Assembly (NCBI RefSeq): GCF_030272615.1
Contig: NC_081415.1
Location: 376,233,392-376,293,391 of the forward strand
Length of the DNA stretch: 60,000 bases
Reading direction: 5' to 3'
DNA from: Cryptomeria japonica
Lineage: Eukaryota; Streptophyta; Pinopsida; Cupressales; Cupressaceae
The translations under genes and the position numbers were made by a program. The notes under the pieces are model-generated. The model made no database searches. It was not told the origin of the DNA and saw only the letters and a list, made by a program, of their open reading frames with translations. Positions 24,661-37,778 of this stretch are shown here, piece after piece; positions within the stretch are counted from its first letter, which is position 1; every line of letters begins with the position of its first letter.

Positions 24661-25469
24661 TGTAGAGGATTTATTTTGTCTAATTTGTTTAAATTTGTTA
24701 TCTAAGTTTTATAATGTTTTTTTACATTTAAATTTATTAATTTTTCTAACGTTTTAATTTATTATATTTAGATTTGTAACATTTTTCTAATTTTTTATTT
24801 TGCTAATGTTTTTCTTAACGTTTTTCTAAGTTTTAATTTACTACCTTAGTTTTCTAAGTTTTTCATAACGTTTTTTTAAAAAGTTGAAAAATATATATAT
24901 ATATATATATACAGTTATTTAATTTTAAAAACAAATTGACGTTAAATCAAAACATTAAATTTTCAAACATTTTTCTAAAATGCTGAAAAACAATAAATAT
25001 ACAATTATTTAATTAAAAATATAAATTAACAAACTAATTATTAATTACTTTTTAACTAAATTTAATAAAAAAAAACATTATTAAACAAAAAAAAAGGTTA
25101 TTTTGTGCACCTAATATAATGTAGGTCAAAAGATGAAAGGTGAGACATGCTGGTTACTGCTGATAGGGCACGGTGACGTGGTGCTGATGTCGGGTTCGCT
25201 CTAACCCCCTCTAGACATAGAAAACTACAAACTTGAAAATGACAGTTAAACTATCATTTTTGGTTTTTATAGAAGTTTTAAAAATAATAAATTAAAAGGG
25301 GTTCAATCGAATCCATGTGCGATGGTGGGTTTGATCGAACCTTGAGGGGGGGTTCGCTCGAACACTCCTAGTTTGTTCGAACCCCCCCCCCAAAAAGAAA
25401 TTTCCCCACCTCCGCCAATTTTCTTCATTGGCAAAAGTGGGAACCATTAATGTGGGATAGCCCATTGTC
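24661..25469. other. AT-rich spacer with a short GGTTCGATCGAACC-type motif cluster
   Basis: Up to about 25090 it is T/A-rich with repeated TTTTTCTAACGTTTT phrases and a (TA)n tract near 24892-24912. From 25180 to 25400 the palindrome-like motif GGTTCG-N-CGAACC recurs (GGGTTCGCTCTAACCCC, GGTTTGATCGAACC, GGTTCGCTCGAAC). No gene seen. Confidence 0.5.
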
Positions 25470-27905
25470 GTGTTTCTGAATCCTCATTTTTAAGGTTAAA
25501 AAATGAGGGCTTGGAAGAATAAGCTTAAAACTAAGGTTTTGGGAACACGATGAGCTTCAATATTCCAAAATCTCATTTTAAGCTTTTCGTGTTTCCAAAA
25601 CCTTATTTTTAATCTTCAAAAAGGATGGCTTGGAAGCACAAGCTTAAAAATGAGGTTTTAACAACATGATGAGCTTCAAGATGTCATCTTGAAACTCCTG
25701 GCTTCAAAACTTTCATTTTAAGCATGTCATGTTTTCAACCCATTTTTAAATTTAAAAAATGAGGGCTTAGAAGCACAAGCTTAAAAATGAGGTTTTATGA
25801 ACATGATGAGCTTCAAGATGTCATCTTGGAACTCTTGGCTTCCAAACTCTCATTTTAAAGCTTGTTGTGTTTTCAAACCATTTTTAAACTTAAAAAACGA
25901 GGGCTTAGAAGCACAAGCTTAAAAATGAGGTTTTAAGAACACAATGAGCTTCAAGATCTCATCTTGAATCTTGTGGCTTCCAAACTCTCATTTTTAAGCT
26001 TTCTATGTTTCTAAAAGCTCATTTTTCATATTTAACAATGAGGGCTTGGAAGCACAAGCTTAAAAATGTGGTTTTGGGAACAAGATGAGTTTCAAGATCT
26101 CATCTTGAAGCTCATTGCTTCCAAATTCTCATTTCCAAGCATGTCATGTTTTCAAACCCTCATTTTTAACCTTAAAAAATGAGGGATTCAAAGCATGATC
26201 TTAAAACTGAGGTTTTGGAAACAAGATTGGGTTCAACATCTTGTCTTGAATCTCCTGGCATCCAAACTCTCATTTTTAAGCTTGCCATGTTTCCAAACCC
26301 TCATTTTTAAGCTTCCAAAATGAGGGCTTTAAAGCACAATCTTAAAAATGAGGTTTTGGTAACACAATGAGCTTCAAGATCTCATCTTGAACCTCATGGC
26401 TTCCAAACTCTCATTTTAAACCTTGCCGTGTTTCAAAACCCTAATTTTTAAGCTTCAAAAATGACAATTTGGAATCACAAGCTTAAAAATGAGGTTTTTC
26501 AGAACACAAACATCTTCACCATCTTATCTTGAAGCTCGAGGCTTCCCAAGTCTCATTTTTAAGCATTTTGTGTTTCCAGACCATCATTTATAAGCATAAA
26601 AAATGACCACTTGGAAGCACAAGCTTAAAACTATGGTTTTGGGAACATAATGAGCTTCACGATATCATTTTGAAGATTGTGGCTTTCAAAATCTCTTTTT
26701 TAAGCTTGCTATATTTCCAAACCATCATATTTTAGCTTAAAAAATGATAGCTTAGAAGAAAGAGCTTAAAAATAAGGTTTTGGGAACACGACGAACATCA
26801 AGATCTCATCTTGAAGCTTGTGGCTTGCAAAATCTCATTTTGAAGCTTGTCATGTTTCTAAAACTTTATTTTTAAGCTTAAAACATAAGGGCTTGGAAGT
26901 ACAAGCTTAAAAATGAGGTTTTCGGAATATAGTGAGCTTTAAGATCTCATCTTGAAGCTCATGGCTTCCAAATTCTCATTTTTAAGCTTCTCATGTTTCT
27001 AAACGCTCATTTTTAAGCTTTCAAAATGAGGGCTTACAAGAATAAGCTTAAAAATGAGGTTTTGAGAACACAATGATCTTCATGATCCCATCTTGAAGCT
27101 TGTGGCATACAAACTCTCATTTCTAAGCTTGCAATGTTTCCAAACCCTCATTTTTAAGCTTCAAAAATGAGGGCTTTGAAGAACAATCTTAAAAATGAGG
27201 TTTTGGAAATGCGATGAGCTTCAAGATCTCATCTTGAATCACATCATGTTCCCAAAACCTCATTTTAAAGATTGTGCCTCCATGTCCTCATTTTTAAGAT
27301 TAAAAATGAGGAATTGGGAACATGATGTGATTCAAGATCTCATCTTGAAGCTCTTGGCTTCCAAATTCTCATTTTTAAGTTTGTTGTGTTTCCAAACCCT
27401 CATTTTTAAGCTTCAAAAATGAGGCCTTGGAAGAACAAGCTTAAAAATGAGGTTTTGGTAACAAGATGAGCTTCAAGATGTCATCTTGAAGCTCATGGCT
27501 TTCAAAGTCTCATTTTTAAACTTGCCATCTTTCTAAAACATCACTTTTTTCGATTGAAAAATGAGGTCTTGGAAACATAATCTTAAAAAAGCGGTTTTGG
27601 TAACATGATGAGCTTCAAGATCTCATCTTGAAGGTCATGGCTTCCAAGCCCACATTTAATCTTTTCATGTTTCCAAACCCTCATTTTCAAGCTTCAAAAA
27701 TGAGGGCTTGGAAGAACATTCTTAAAAATGAGGTTTTTGGAATAAAATGAGGGCTTGGAAGTGCAATCTTAAAAATGATGTTTTGGGGATACAATGAGCT
27801 TCAAGATCTTATCTTCAAGCTTGTGGCTTCTTTATTTTTAAGCTTTTTGATTTCCAAACCCTTATTTTCAAGCTTAAAAAATGAGGGCTTAGAATCACAA
27901 GCTTA
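25470..27905. repeat. ~141-bp palindromic satellite, orientation 1
   Basis: About 17 monomers. The phrase TGAGCTTCAAGAT recurs at 25551, 25670, 25807, 25945 and about 26086, giving spacings of mostly 137-141 bp. Each monomer holds 12-base arms GAGCTTCAAGAT and ATCTTGAAGCTC around a CTC centre. It also has several copies of AAGCTTAAAAATGAGG and its inverse CCTCATTTTTAAGCTT. Open frames here are periodic by-products of the repeat. Confidence 0.9.
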
Positions 27906-30900
27906 AAAATGATGGTTTGGAAACACGAGAAGCTTATAAATGAGTATTTGGAAGAAATGAGCTTAAAAATGAGATCTTGAAGCTCATCGTGTTTCCAAAA
28001 CCTCATTTTTCAGCTTGTGCTTCAAAGGCCTCATGTTTGAAGATTAAAAATAAGGGTTTGGAAACATGCCAAGCTTAAAAATGAGGGCTTGGATGCCATG
28101 AGCTTGAAGATGAGATCTTGAAGCTCATCATGTTCCAAAAGCCTCATTTTTATTATGCTTGTGATTTCAAGCCCTCGTGTTTCAAGCTTATATGAGGGTT
28201 TAGAAACAAGGCAATCTTCAAAATAAGAGTTTGGAAGCCATGATCTTCAATATGAGATCTTGTAGCTCATCATCTTTCCAAAACCTCATTTTTTAAGCTT
28301 GTGCTTCCAAGCCATCATTTTTTAATCTTAAAAAAGAGGGTTTGGAAACAAGGAAAGCTTAAAAATAAGATCTTGAATGTCATCATGTTTCCAAAACATG
28401 ATTTTTAAGCTTGTGATTGCAACCCCCATTATAAAGCTTAGAAATGAGTTTCTACAAACACAACAAGATTAAAAATTAGAGTTTGGAATCCATGAGCTTG
28501 AATATGAGATCTTGAAGCTCATCATGTTCCCAAAAACCTCATTTTTACACTTGTTCTTCCAAGCCCTCATCTTTGAAGCTTAAAAAAGAGGGTTTGGAAA
28601 CATAGAAAGCTTAAAAATTATAGTTTGAAAGGAATGAGATTTTTAATCTCATCATGTTTATAAAACCTCATTTCTAAGCTTTTGCTTCAATCCCTCATCT
28701 TTTAAGCTTAAAAATGAGATCTTGAAGCTCATCATGTTTCCAAAACCTAATTTTTAAGCTTATGATTGCAAGCCCTCATCTTTGAAGCTTAGAAATGATT
28801 TTCTGCAAACAAAATAAGATTAAAAATAAGAGTTTAGAAACCAAGAGCTTCAAGATGAGATCTTGAAGCTCATCATGTTCCCAAAACCTCATTTTTAAGC
28901 TTGAACTTCCAAGCCCTCATCTTTGAAGCTTAAAAATGAGAGCTTGGAAACACGAAAACAGCTTAAAAATGATTGTTTGGAAGCCGCGAGCTTCAAGATG
29001 AGATCTTGAAGCTCATGGTGTTCCCAAAATATTATTTTTACACTTATCATTCCAAGCCCTCATCTTTGAAGCTTAAAAATGAGGGTTTGGAAACACAAGA
29101 AGCTTAAAAATGAAAGTTTGGAAGCCACAAGCTCCAAGATGAGATCTTGAAGCTCATTATGTTCCCTACAACTCAATTTTAAGGTTGTTCTTCCAAGCCC
29201 TTATTTTTTAAGCTTAAAAATGAGGGTTTGGAAACACGACAGTCTTAAAAATGGGAGTTTGGAAGCCAAAAGATTCAAGATCAGATCTTGAAGCTCATCG
29301 TTCTCCCAAAATATTATTTCTAAGCTTGTTCTCCCAAAGGATTTTTGAATCTTAAAAATGAGGTTTTGAAAACACGACAAGCTTAAAAATGATAGTTCTA
29401 AAGGTATGAGCTTTAAGATGCAATCTTGAAGCTCATCATCTTCCCAAAACATCATTTTTAAGCTTGTTCTTCCAAGCCCTCATTTTTTAAGCTTAAAAAT
29501 ATGGGTTTGGAAAGAAGGCAATCTTGAAAATGAGAGTTGGAAAGCCATGATCTTCAAGTTGAGATCTTGTAGCTCATCGTGTTCCCAAAACCTCCTTTTT
29601 AAGATTGTGCTTCCAAGCCCTTATCTTTGAAGCTTAAAAATGAGGGTTTGGAAATAAGAAAAGCTTAAAAATGATAGTTTTGGAGCCACAAGCATGAAAA
29701 TGAGATCTTGAAGCTCATGGTATTCCCAAAACCTCATTTTTAAGCTTGTTATTGTAAGCCCTCATATTTGAAGCATAGAAATGAGTTTTCAAAAGCACAA
29801 CACTATTAAAAAATAGATATTGGAAGCCACAAGATTAAAAATGAGAATTTGAGATCTTGAATCTCATCGTGTTCCCAAAAACTCATTTTTACACTTGTGC
29901 TTCCAAGCCCTCATCTTTTAAGCTTAAAATGAGGGTTTTGAAACATATCAAGCTTAAAAATGATAGTTTGGAAGCCATGAGCTTTGGGGTGAGATTTTGA
30001 AGCTCATTATGTTCATTAAACCTCATTTCTAAGGTTGTGCTCCAATCCCTCATCTTTGAAGCTTAAAAGTGAGGGCTTTAAAATATGATAGGCTGAAAAA
30101 TGAGAGATTGGAAGCCACATACTTCGATATGAGATCTTGAAGCTCATCGTATTACTAAAACCTCAAAATTTAACATTGTGCTTCCAAGCTATCATATTTT
30201 AAGATTAAAAATGAGAGCTTGGAAACATGACAAGTTTAAAAATGAGAGTTTGGAATCCATGAGCTTCAAGATGAGGTCTTGAAGGTCATTGTGTTCCTAA
30301 AACCTCATTTTTAAGCTTGTGCTTCAAAGCCCTCATTTTTGAAGCTTAAAAATGAGCGTTTGAAAACGCGACTAGCTTAAAAATGAGATTTTGGAATCCA
30401 CAAGCTTCAAGATGAGATCTTGAAGCTCATGGTTTTCCAAAGAGCTCATTTTTAAGCTTGTGATTCCAAGCCCTCATTTTTAAAGCTTTAAACTAAAGGT
30501 TTAGCAACATGAAAATCTTAAAAATTATAGTTTCAAAGTCACAAGCTTCAAACTAAGATCTTAAATCTCATAGTGTTCCCAAAACCTCCTATTTAATCTT
30601 GAGCTTCCAAGCTCTCATATATTAAGCTTAAAAATGAGGGTTTGGACACACAACAAGCTTAAAAATGAGAGTTTGGAAATAGCGATTTTCAAGATTCTCA
30701 TCTAAAACTTTATTTTTTATGTTTGTGCTTCCAAGCCCTCATTTTTTAATGTTAAAAATGAGGGTTTGGAAACATGACAAGCTTGAAAATGAGGTTTTGG
30801 AAGCCATGAGCTTCAAAATGGCATCTTGAAGCTCATCATGTTCTGAAAACCTCATTTTTAAACTTGTGGCTCCAAGCCCTCATTTCTGAAGCTTAAAAAT

Positions 30901-33252
30901 GAGGGTTTGGAAACATGACAAGCTTAAAAATGAGAGTTTGAGAATAGTGAGCTTCAAGATGAGATGTTGAATCTCATCATGTTATCAAAACTTTATTTTT
31001 AAGCTTTTGCTTCCAAGCCCTCATTTTTTAATTATAAAAATGAGAGTTTAGAAAAGTGACAAGCTTTAAATTGAGAGTTTGAAAGCCACAAGCTTCAAGA
31101 TGAGATCTCAACGCTCATGGTGTTTTCAAAATCTCATTTTTAAGCTTGTATTTCTAAGCCCTCATTTTTTGAAGCTTAAAAATGAGGGTTTGGAAACACA
31201 AAAAATCTTAAAAATGAGAGTTTGGAATCCATGAGGTTCAAGTTGAGATCTTAAAGGTCATCATTTTCCCAAAACCTAATTTTTAAGATTGTCCTTCCAA
31301 GTCCTCATTTTGAAGCTTAAACGTGAAGGTTTGGAAACATGGCAAGCTTAAAAATGAGACTTTGGAAGCCATGTGCTTCAATATGAGATCCTGAAGTTCA
31401 TAGTGCTCTTGAAACCTCATTTTTGAGTTTGCCCTTCCTAACCCTTATTTTTTGAAGCTTAAAATTGAGGGTTTGTAAGTATGACAAGCTTAAAAATGAG
31501 TTTGAAAGCCACGTACTTTAAGATGACATATTTAATATTATCTTGTTCCCAAAAACTTATTTTTAAGTTTGTGCTTCCAAGCCGTCAGCTTTGAAGCTTA
31601 AAAAAGAGGGTTTAGAAACACGACAAGCCAAAAAATGAGATTTTTGGAAGCCACGAGATTCAAGATCATATCTTGAAGCTAATCGTGTTTACAAAACCTC
31701 ATTTTTAATCTTTTTCTTACAAGACCTCATCTTTGAAGATTAAAAATGAGGGCTTGGAAACATGACAATCTTAAATATAAGATTTTGGAAGCCACGAGCT
31801 TCAAGATGAGATCTTGAAGCTCATCATGTTCCCAAAACCTCATTTTTAAGCTTGTGCTTACAAGAATTAATCTTTGAAGCTTAAAAATGAGGGCTTGGAA
31901 ACATGGAAAACTTAAAAATGAGAGTTTGGAATTCACAAACTTCAAGATGAGATTTTGAAGCTCATCAAGTTCTCAAAAACTCAATATTAAGGTTGTGCTT
32001 CCAAACTTTCATTTTTTAAGTTAAATATGAGGGCTTGGAAACATGGCAAGTTTAAAAATGAAAGTTTGGATTCCAAGAGATCCAAGATGAGATATTGAAG
32101 CTCATCATATTCTCAAAACCTAATTATTAAGCTTGTGTTTCCAAGACCTCATCTTTGAAGCTTTAAAATGAGGGTTTCAAAACACAACACACTTAAAAAT
32201 GCGAGTTTGGAAACCACAACATTCAAGATGAGAACTTGAAGCTTGTCGTGCTCCCAAAACCTCATTTTAAAGCTTGTGCTTCTAAGCAATCATTTTTAAA
32301 GTTTAAAAATGAGCATTTGCAAACATGGAAAGCTTAAATATGAGTGTTTGGAATCTACAAGCTTCAATAAGAGATCTTGAAGGTCATCATTTTTTAAGCT
32401 TAAAAATGAGGGTTTGAAAACATGAATAGCTTATAAATGAAAGTTTGGAAGCCATGAGCTTCAAGATGAGATCTTGAGCTCATTTTGTTCTCAAGATCTC
32501 ATTTTTAAGCTTGTCCTTCCAATCCCTTATTTTTGAAGCTTAAAATTGAAGGATTTGAAACACAAAATATTAAAATAAGTGTTTGGAAGTCACAAGATTC
32601 AAAATCATATCTTAAATCTCATCCCAAAACATCATGTTTAAGCTTGTGCCTCCAAGCCCTCATGTCTGAAACTAAAAAATGAGGGTTTGGAAACACTAAA
32701 GCTTATAAATGAGAGTTTAGAAACAGCGAGCTTCAAGATGATCTTGATGCTTATCGTGTTCCCAAAACCTTATTTTTAATCTTGTTCTTCCAAGCCCTCA
32801 TTTTTTAAGCATATAAATGAGGGTTTGGAAACATAACAAGCTTAAAAATCAAAGTTTGCAAGGCACAATCTTCAAGATGAGATGTTGAAGCTCATTGTGT
32901 CCCCAAGATTTCATTTCTAAGCTTGTGCTTCCATGCCCTCATTTTTTAAGCTTAAAAATGAAGGTTTGAAAATATGGAAAGATTAAAAATGAGAGATTTG
33001 AAGCTATGAGCTTCAAGATGAGATCTTGAAGCTCATAATGTTCTTGAAACCTCTTTTTTAAGCTTGTTCTTCTAAGACCTCATTTTCGAAGGTTAAAAAT
33101 TGAGAATTTGGAAACATGATAAGCTTAAAAATGAGAGTTTTAAAGTCATATTCATGATCCCAAAACCTCATTTTTAAGCTTGTGCTTCCAAGCCCTAATT
33201 TGTGAAGCATAAAAATGAGGGTTTGGAAACATGGCTAGCTTTAAAATGAGAT
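27906..33252. repeat. ~141-bp palindromic satellite, orientation 2 (inverted)
   Basis: About 38 monomers of the same satellite on the opposite strand: the 12-base arms are now centred on GAG instead of CTC, and the order of flanking phrases is reversed. TCATCGTGTTCCCAAAACC-type starts at 31680, 31821, 31962 and 32102 give 140-141 bp spacing. The array ends at 33252 against the LTR of the next element. Confidence 0.9.
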
Positions 33253-34416
33253 TGTAATGGTAAAAAGTTAGGGTTTCCACAATTAGATGTATGAAAACTA
33301 CTAATTTTTACTTAGGGACCATAGTTAAAAGAGGGGTAAACCCAATAAATCTAGCCATAAATTAGCAAGGATAGGGTTGATAATTCTATCATATTTACTG
33401 GATTTGTATTGATTTCCCTCTTTTAAGTTGAATTGTAAAATGTTGAAATTAGGGTAAATGTGCTGGAATTGAAGTAAAAATACATGAATAGTAAGCTACA
33501 GTTGTCGGATTGAGCCACAAACCTGGATCTAAGAAATATATCTTTGGATTTGTTCCCAGAAGGAGCTCTTGAAATTTTGAGGTCGGTATGCACATTGCAC
33601 CAGTACTCTGCACTTTTCTTCGTCCAAAGGGGAATCCATTCATCACTGTAAATAAAACCAATTTTGAAGATTGAAACTCTATACCTATTCTTTCATACAC
33701 TAGAGAAGGGAAATAGGTTGGGAATAGGGGCTTGCATTAGGTCAAACCCAAGTTTTGAAATTAACCATTAAATATAAATGAAATGTAATTAAATTGTAGT
33801 AATGCAAATATTCTCCTTTTGAAGGAGATGTTGAATAATGACTAAAACACTAATGATATATCTAAAAAATTGTGTTTTTTTTTGTCTCCATAAGGAATTA
33901 GAGTTTCATGAAGTCTTCATAAACATATAACATGAATGCCAACTTCAATACTTGAATCTTGACCTTACTTCTGCTCCAATTCTTGAAAGAAGACTGATTG
34001 CTTGATCACTTGAATGCTTGATTGAGTATGATTGCTAGATTTGAATTGTATATATCTAAATGAGAGGGGTAGACCACCTTTTATACTTTCCTATCAAAAA
34101 ACAACTTAATTTTCCAACATGAGCTAGCATGAGATCTAGGTACCCGAAAAAAAGAGATGATAGTTAAGGGGCCTAAAAATGGGTCTTGATTGGGAGGCCC
34201 AAGGCGCTGGCCACTCTAGACCCTGAGTAGAAGGGTTCTAGAACCTTGGTCTTGACCAATAAAATCAAAGGGGAAATGAAGTGCAAAGTGAAAATAATGA
34301 ATAATTTGCATGGTGTGAGCAAAATTAGGGCTCCAATGAGGCCTCAGGACACAAACGCCAAGTTGAGGGCCCAAATGAGGACACAATTATAAGGGAGTAC
34401 AATTTAGGATGCTATA
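33253..34416 (-). repeat. 3' LTR of the non-autonomous gypsy element
   Basis: In element sense it starts TATAGCATCCTAAATTG after a purine-rich GTGGGGGCTAAA and ends CCATTACA. The start resembles the Tat LTR start TGTAATATCCTAAAATTG at 10947, with the terminal TG apparently mutated to TA. The 84-codon open frame at 33449-33700 lies inside it and is not called as a gene. Confidence 0.55.
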
Positions 34417-34933
34417 TTTAGCCCCCACTTTAGCGGGAGTATGAGACTAAGCATACTCTTAGTAAAGTACAAATGTTCATATTAAAATATTTTATCAAGA
34501 TATCAAAGAGACAAGACACTCTAGGCCCCCAATGGACTTTAGGATATTACTACTTCAACATAAAGATAAAAGAGACATCATAAGAGAAAAATAAAGAGAA
34601 CCATGACTACCAGCCTAGTAAGGTTCACTTACTATGAGTTATGAAAAGAAAAAAACCCAAAATTACAAAGCAAAAAGACTAAGTTTGCAAAGTAACTTGA
34701 GTATCGAGATATGCAAAAGAATGAAGCATTGAGCGAAGTGTATGCCCCCATGTTAAAGCGATTGTGTACACCACAAAGGAAAAAAATGCTTTAAGGTAGT
34801 ATACATACATCCAAAAGATAAGCACATTATCATAATGATATGCCCCCAAAAAGGATACATCAAAGGATAATGATCAAAGAAAATAACACATATAAGTCTA
34901 GGGTTAGTAGGCTCTTATGACATATAATGTATA
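34417..34933 (-). other. 3' UTR with polypurine tract
   Basis: The element-sense purine tract AAAGTGGGGGCTAAA lies at 34431-34417. Further GGGGGC/GGGGGCA tracts occur near 34530, 34750 and 34845. No coding sequence seen. Confidence 0.5.
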
Positions 34934-37778
34934 TCATGTATATATTTGCATTGAATTATCCTCATCCCCCAAAGAAAGTAGAATCACAATGGAAACAGGG
35001 CACATGTATTTTGAGTCAACATGGGAGAGACCAAAAGAGATCTCAACATTTTGCATCATCCTCAAGTAGAAAATACTAGGGACAACAAATAGAAGAAGAT
35101 TACAAACACAAAAGAGAAGAGAGAGAATTTGTATGACACAAATGAAGCTAATCAAGAAAATCATCACCTCCCAATCTTTCTCAACATTTTTTTGAGAAGG
35201 TGGAGAAGATGCAAGAGGAGAAACTTTGAGCATGGTAGATGGAGCTACCATAAGTTCCAAACAAGGACCATGCTCTAATGATGAGTAACTTTGTCTGTTA
35301 CTAGGAGTTAGGATTTATGCTTGTGAGAATTGTCTAGATAAATCATTGTCAACATCAACATATTCATATTCATATTCATCACTTGAATCATTAACATTGT
35401 TATCATGAACATCATTTTCATCCATCTCTTCATCAAGATTAATAAAAAGAATCTTCAATATGAATCATTTTTCTTAAGCATTTCAATCTTGGAGATCTAG
35501 GTTGAACATCCTTCCTAGGGTTAGGTGAAGGCTGGAAAAATGGGATCATATCAACATTTGGAGTCTTTGTAGAGGAAATGGGTTGAGAAGCAAGTTCACA
35601 AGCCTTAGCACGACGTCTCCATTGGCATTCTCTTGTACAACTATTTCATTTAGTTTTATTTGAGGGTTGTGAAGGTTTATAGTCAATAGGCATACGCTTC
35701 TTCTCTTCTTTTAAAGGACGAATAGGAGAAGGTCTACTAGGTTAAAACATAGGAGATGTTAGGCACTTTCCTTTGTAAGATGTAGAAGGTTGGACCACAA
35801 CATATAGAGAAGAAATAGAAGGTGTAGGAAGGAGAAAAGGTCCATCATGAGGAGGAGGAAGAGGTCTAGGATCTCTAGGCTTACTTAAAGACAAGATCAT
35901 ATAATTCTTCTACTTTTGGTAAGATTGAAAAAGAGAATCACTTTTAGGTTTAAAAGGTTCAAATTGTTTAGACCAGAAGTAATCAAGATTAACATCCCCA
36001 TGCCTCACTGCGGATTGGTACATTCTATGATTAATAGTTATGATTTTATCATGATGAAATTTTAAACACTTATGAATAGTAGAAGGGATTGATTTCATGG
36101 AAGAGAGCCAAGGATGTCCCAACTTACCACAAAATTGATCCAATGTAAGAATTATAGCAAAAATGATATCTAAGCACTTACTACCAACCTCAATGAGAAG
36201 AGTAATAGTAACAATATCGGGACAAGAGAAACCATCAAACATCTTAACCACGACATTATATTTATCATATGTTACTTAATGAAATTATAAAGTATAAATA
36301 TATTCTTCAGCTATCTTATTTACCATACATGCCAGATCAATGAGAACCCCTCATGAGAGTATGTCTTTGATCTTCATAGTGATATATAGTGGCCCATTAG
36401 GCACTTCAATAGTCTCACTAGGATCAAAGGTAATGCATAGGTCCTTAGGAGGTGCAATTTTATCAATAAGATTCACCACATTATTAGACTCAAGGCCAAG
36501 GTCATTGGAAAAAAATGTAAGATGCTCACATTCAACCACATTAGTAGAATGTGAAGACAAAGGATTAGTAAAGATTTGAAGTTTTTGATTTGGAGGAGCT
36601 ATACATTTATTTTTCTTGTCATTCACACCAGCTACAAATATGGTATTGTTATCAACAAGGTATTGAATTCTACTCCTTCAGGAATAACACTTTTCAATAT
36701 CATGACCGGGTTGATGATGATATTGGAAAAAGGATTTGGGATCATGATGGGGTGGAAAAGGATTGGACATGTCAATTAGTTTGATGGAGGAAGTTTCAAC
36801 ACATTTTTGTACAATAATTGTGTGATAATGCTATTGAAAGATTCAGAAAGAGGAGTAAATTATTTTCTAAAATACTTGGATAAAGGAGGTACACCTATTG
36901 TTGCAGTTGCTACTTGAGTATTGTTGTTTTCATTGAGCTCTATGAATCCCTTGTTTGGATTAAACTTCACAAAATTTTGTTGAGTACTTTCATTTTTATC
37001 AACCAGAGCCATTGAAGGTGATTGTTCAAATTGACTCACTTGAAGCTGATAGTTATGAAACATTGCACACAACTTCATAAAAGGAAGTAAAGTTAGAAAA
37101 GAGAAGCTTATCCCTAATGTATTTTTACAAATTAGAAATAAAAATTATTTGAACATCATGATCAAAAATAGGGTAAGCAATTTGAGAATATAAATGTTTA
37201 TATTTACCAATAAAATCAATCACTTTTTCTTTAACACCTTTCTTACAATGAATCAAATCGGTTAAAGTAATCTTAGGACAAATATTATTGTAAAATTGTT
37301 TAATGAAAGCATTAGCCAATTGTTGAAATGTTGTATTAGAATAAGGAGGCAAAGAACAATACCATTGCAAATCTTTATTCCTAAATCTTCTAGTAAACAA
37401 TTTAGCCAAAAGTCTTTGATCATGAGAAATAACACTACATAAAGTTTGAAATGTTTTCACATGAGTCAAGGGATCACCTTTTCCATTATAAAGCTCCAAT
37501 TGAGGTACTTCCACATGTTTAGGGGGGACAACACGAACAATATAATTATATAATGGGCTCACTACATCAAATGTGGGCACATTAAACTTTGATTGGTTCA
37601 TGGAAGATATTTGTTATTGTAAGGATGACATGATTTGAGCCAGGATATTAATAGTGCCTTCGATGGATGGGTTGAAATTAGACATGTTATATTGGGATGG
37701 AGGAGTAATATTATTGTATGAAGTAGGAGGTTGAGAATAGGGAGGTGGAACACTATGGTGGGTAGATATGGGAGATGA
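34934..37778 (-). pseudogene. gag: gag-protease polyprotein with acidic and hydrophobic C-terminal part (gypsy)
   Basis: The N-terminal part (37778-37600) is Pro/Ser/Tyr-rich. The Gag core (37601-37125) shows LELYNGKGDPLTHVKTFQTL, LQWYCSLPPYSNTTFQQLA and AFIKQFYN, the gypsy Gag pattern. The protease region (36350-35910) includes VLID with the following active-site residues lost (Leu-Ala where Ser/Thr-Gly is expected), then VVKMFDGFSCPDIVTI and GHPWLSSMKSIPSTIHKCLK. Next is a basic stretch, then an acidic run (DENDVHDNNVNDSSDEYEYE, ~35400). The final ~108 codons hold a strong hydrophobic segment (FLISFICVIQILSLLFCV) that could span a membrane. The frame changes several times and stops are present. 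No RT follows. Confidence 0.75.

Larger units (their letters stand above)
33253..37778 (-). mobile_element. non-autonomous Ty3/gypsy element: gag and protease, no RT
   Basis: The left LTR is 33253-34416, with a PPT at its right edge and coding sequence read on the minus strand from 37778 to about 34934. Gag, a broken protease and an acidic tail are present. RT, RNase H and integrase are absent although gag-to-PPT order is continuous. The 5' part is cut at 37778 by a copia LTR. The left border interrupts the satellite, and GAGAT at 33248-33252 would be its target copy. Confidence 0.65.

Noticed and set aside
27195-31945. Open frames inside the satellite giving ELQDLILKL-type peptides
   Set aside because: The peptides repeat with the monomer period and arise because the monomer has few stops in that frame; no start context or domain.
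16080-33252. Tandem arrays as CRISPR
   Set aside because: Monomers are contiguous with no unique spacers, and the context is plant retrotransposons.
33449-33700. 84-codon minus-strand ORF
   Set aside because: It lies wholly inside the proposed gypsy LTR and has no recognisable domain.
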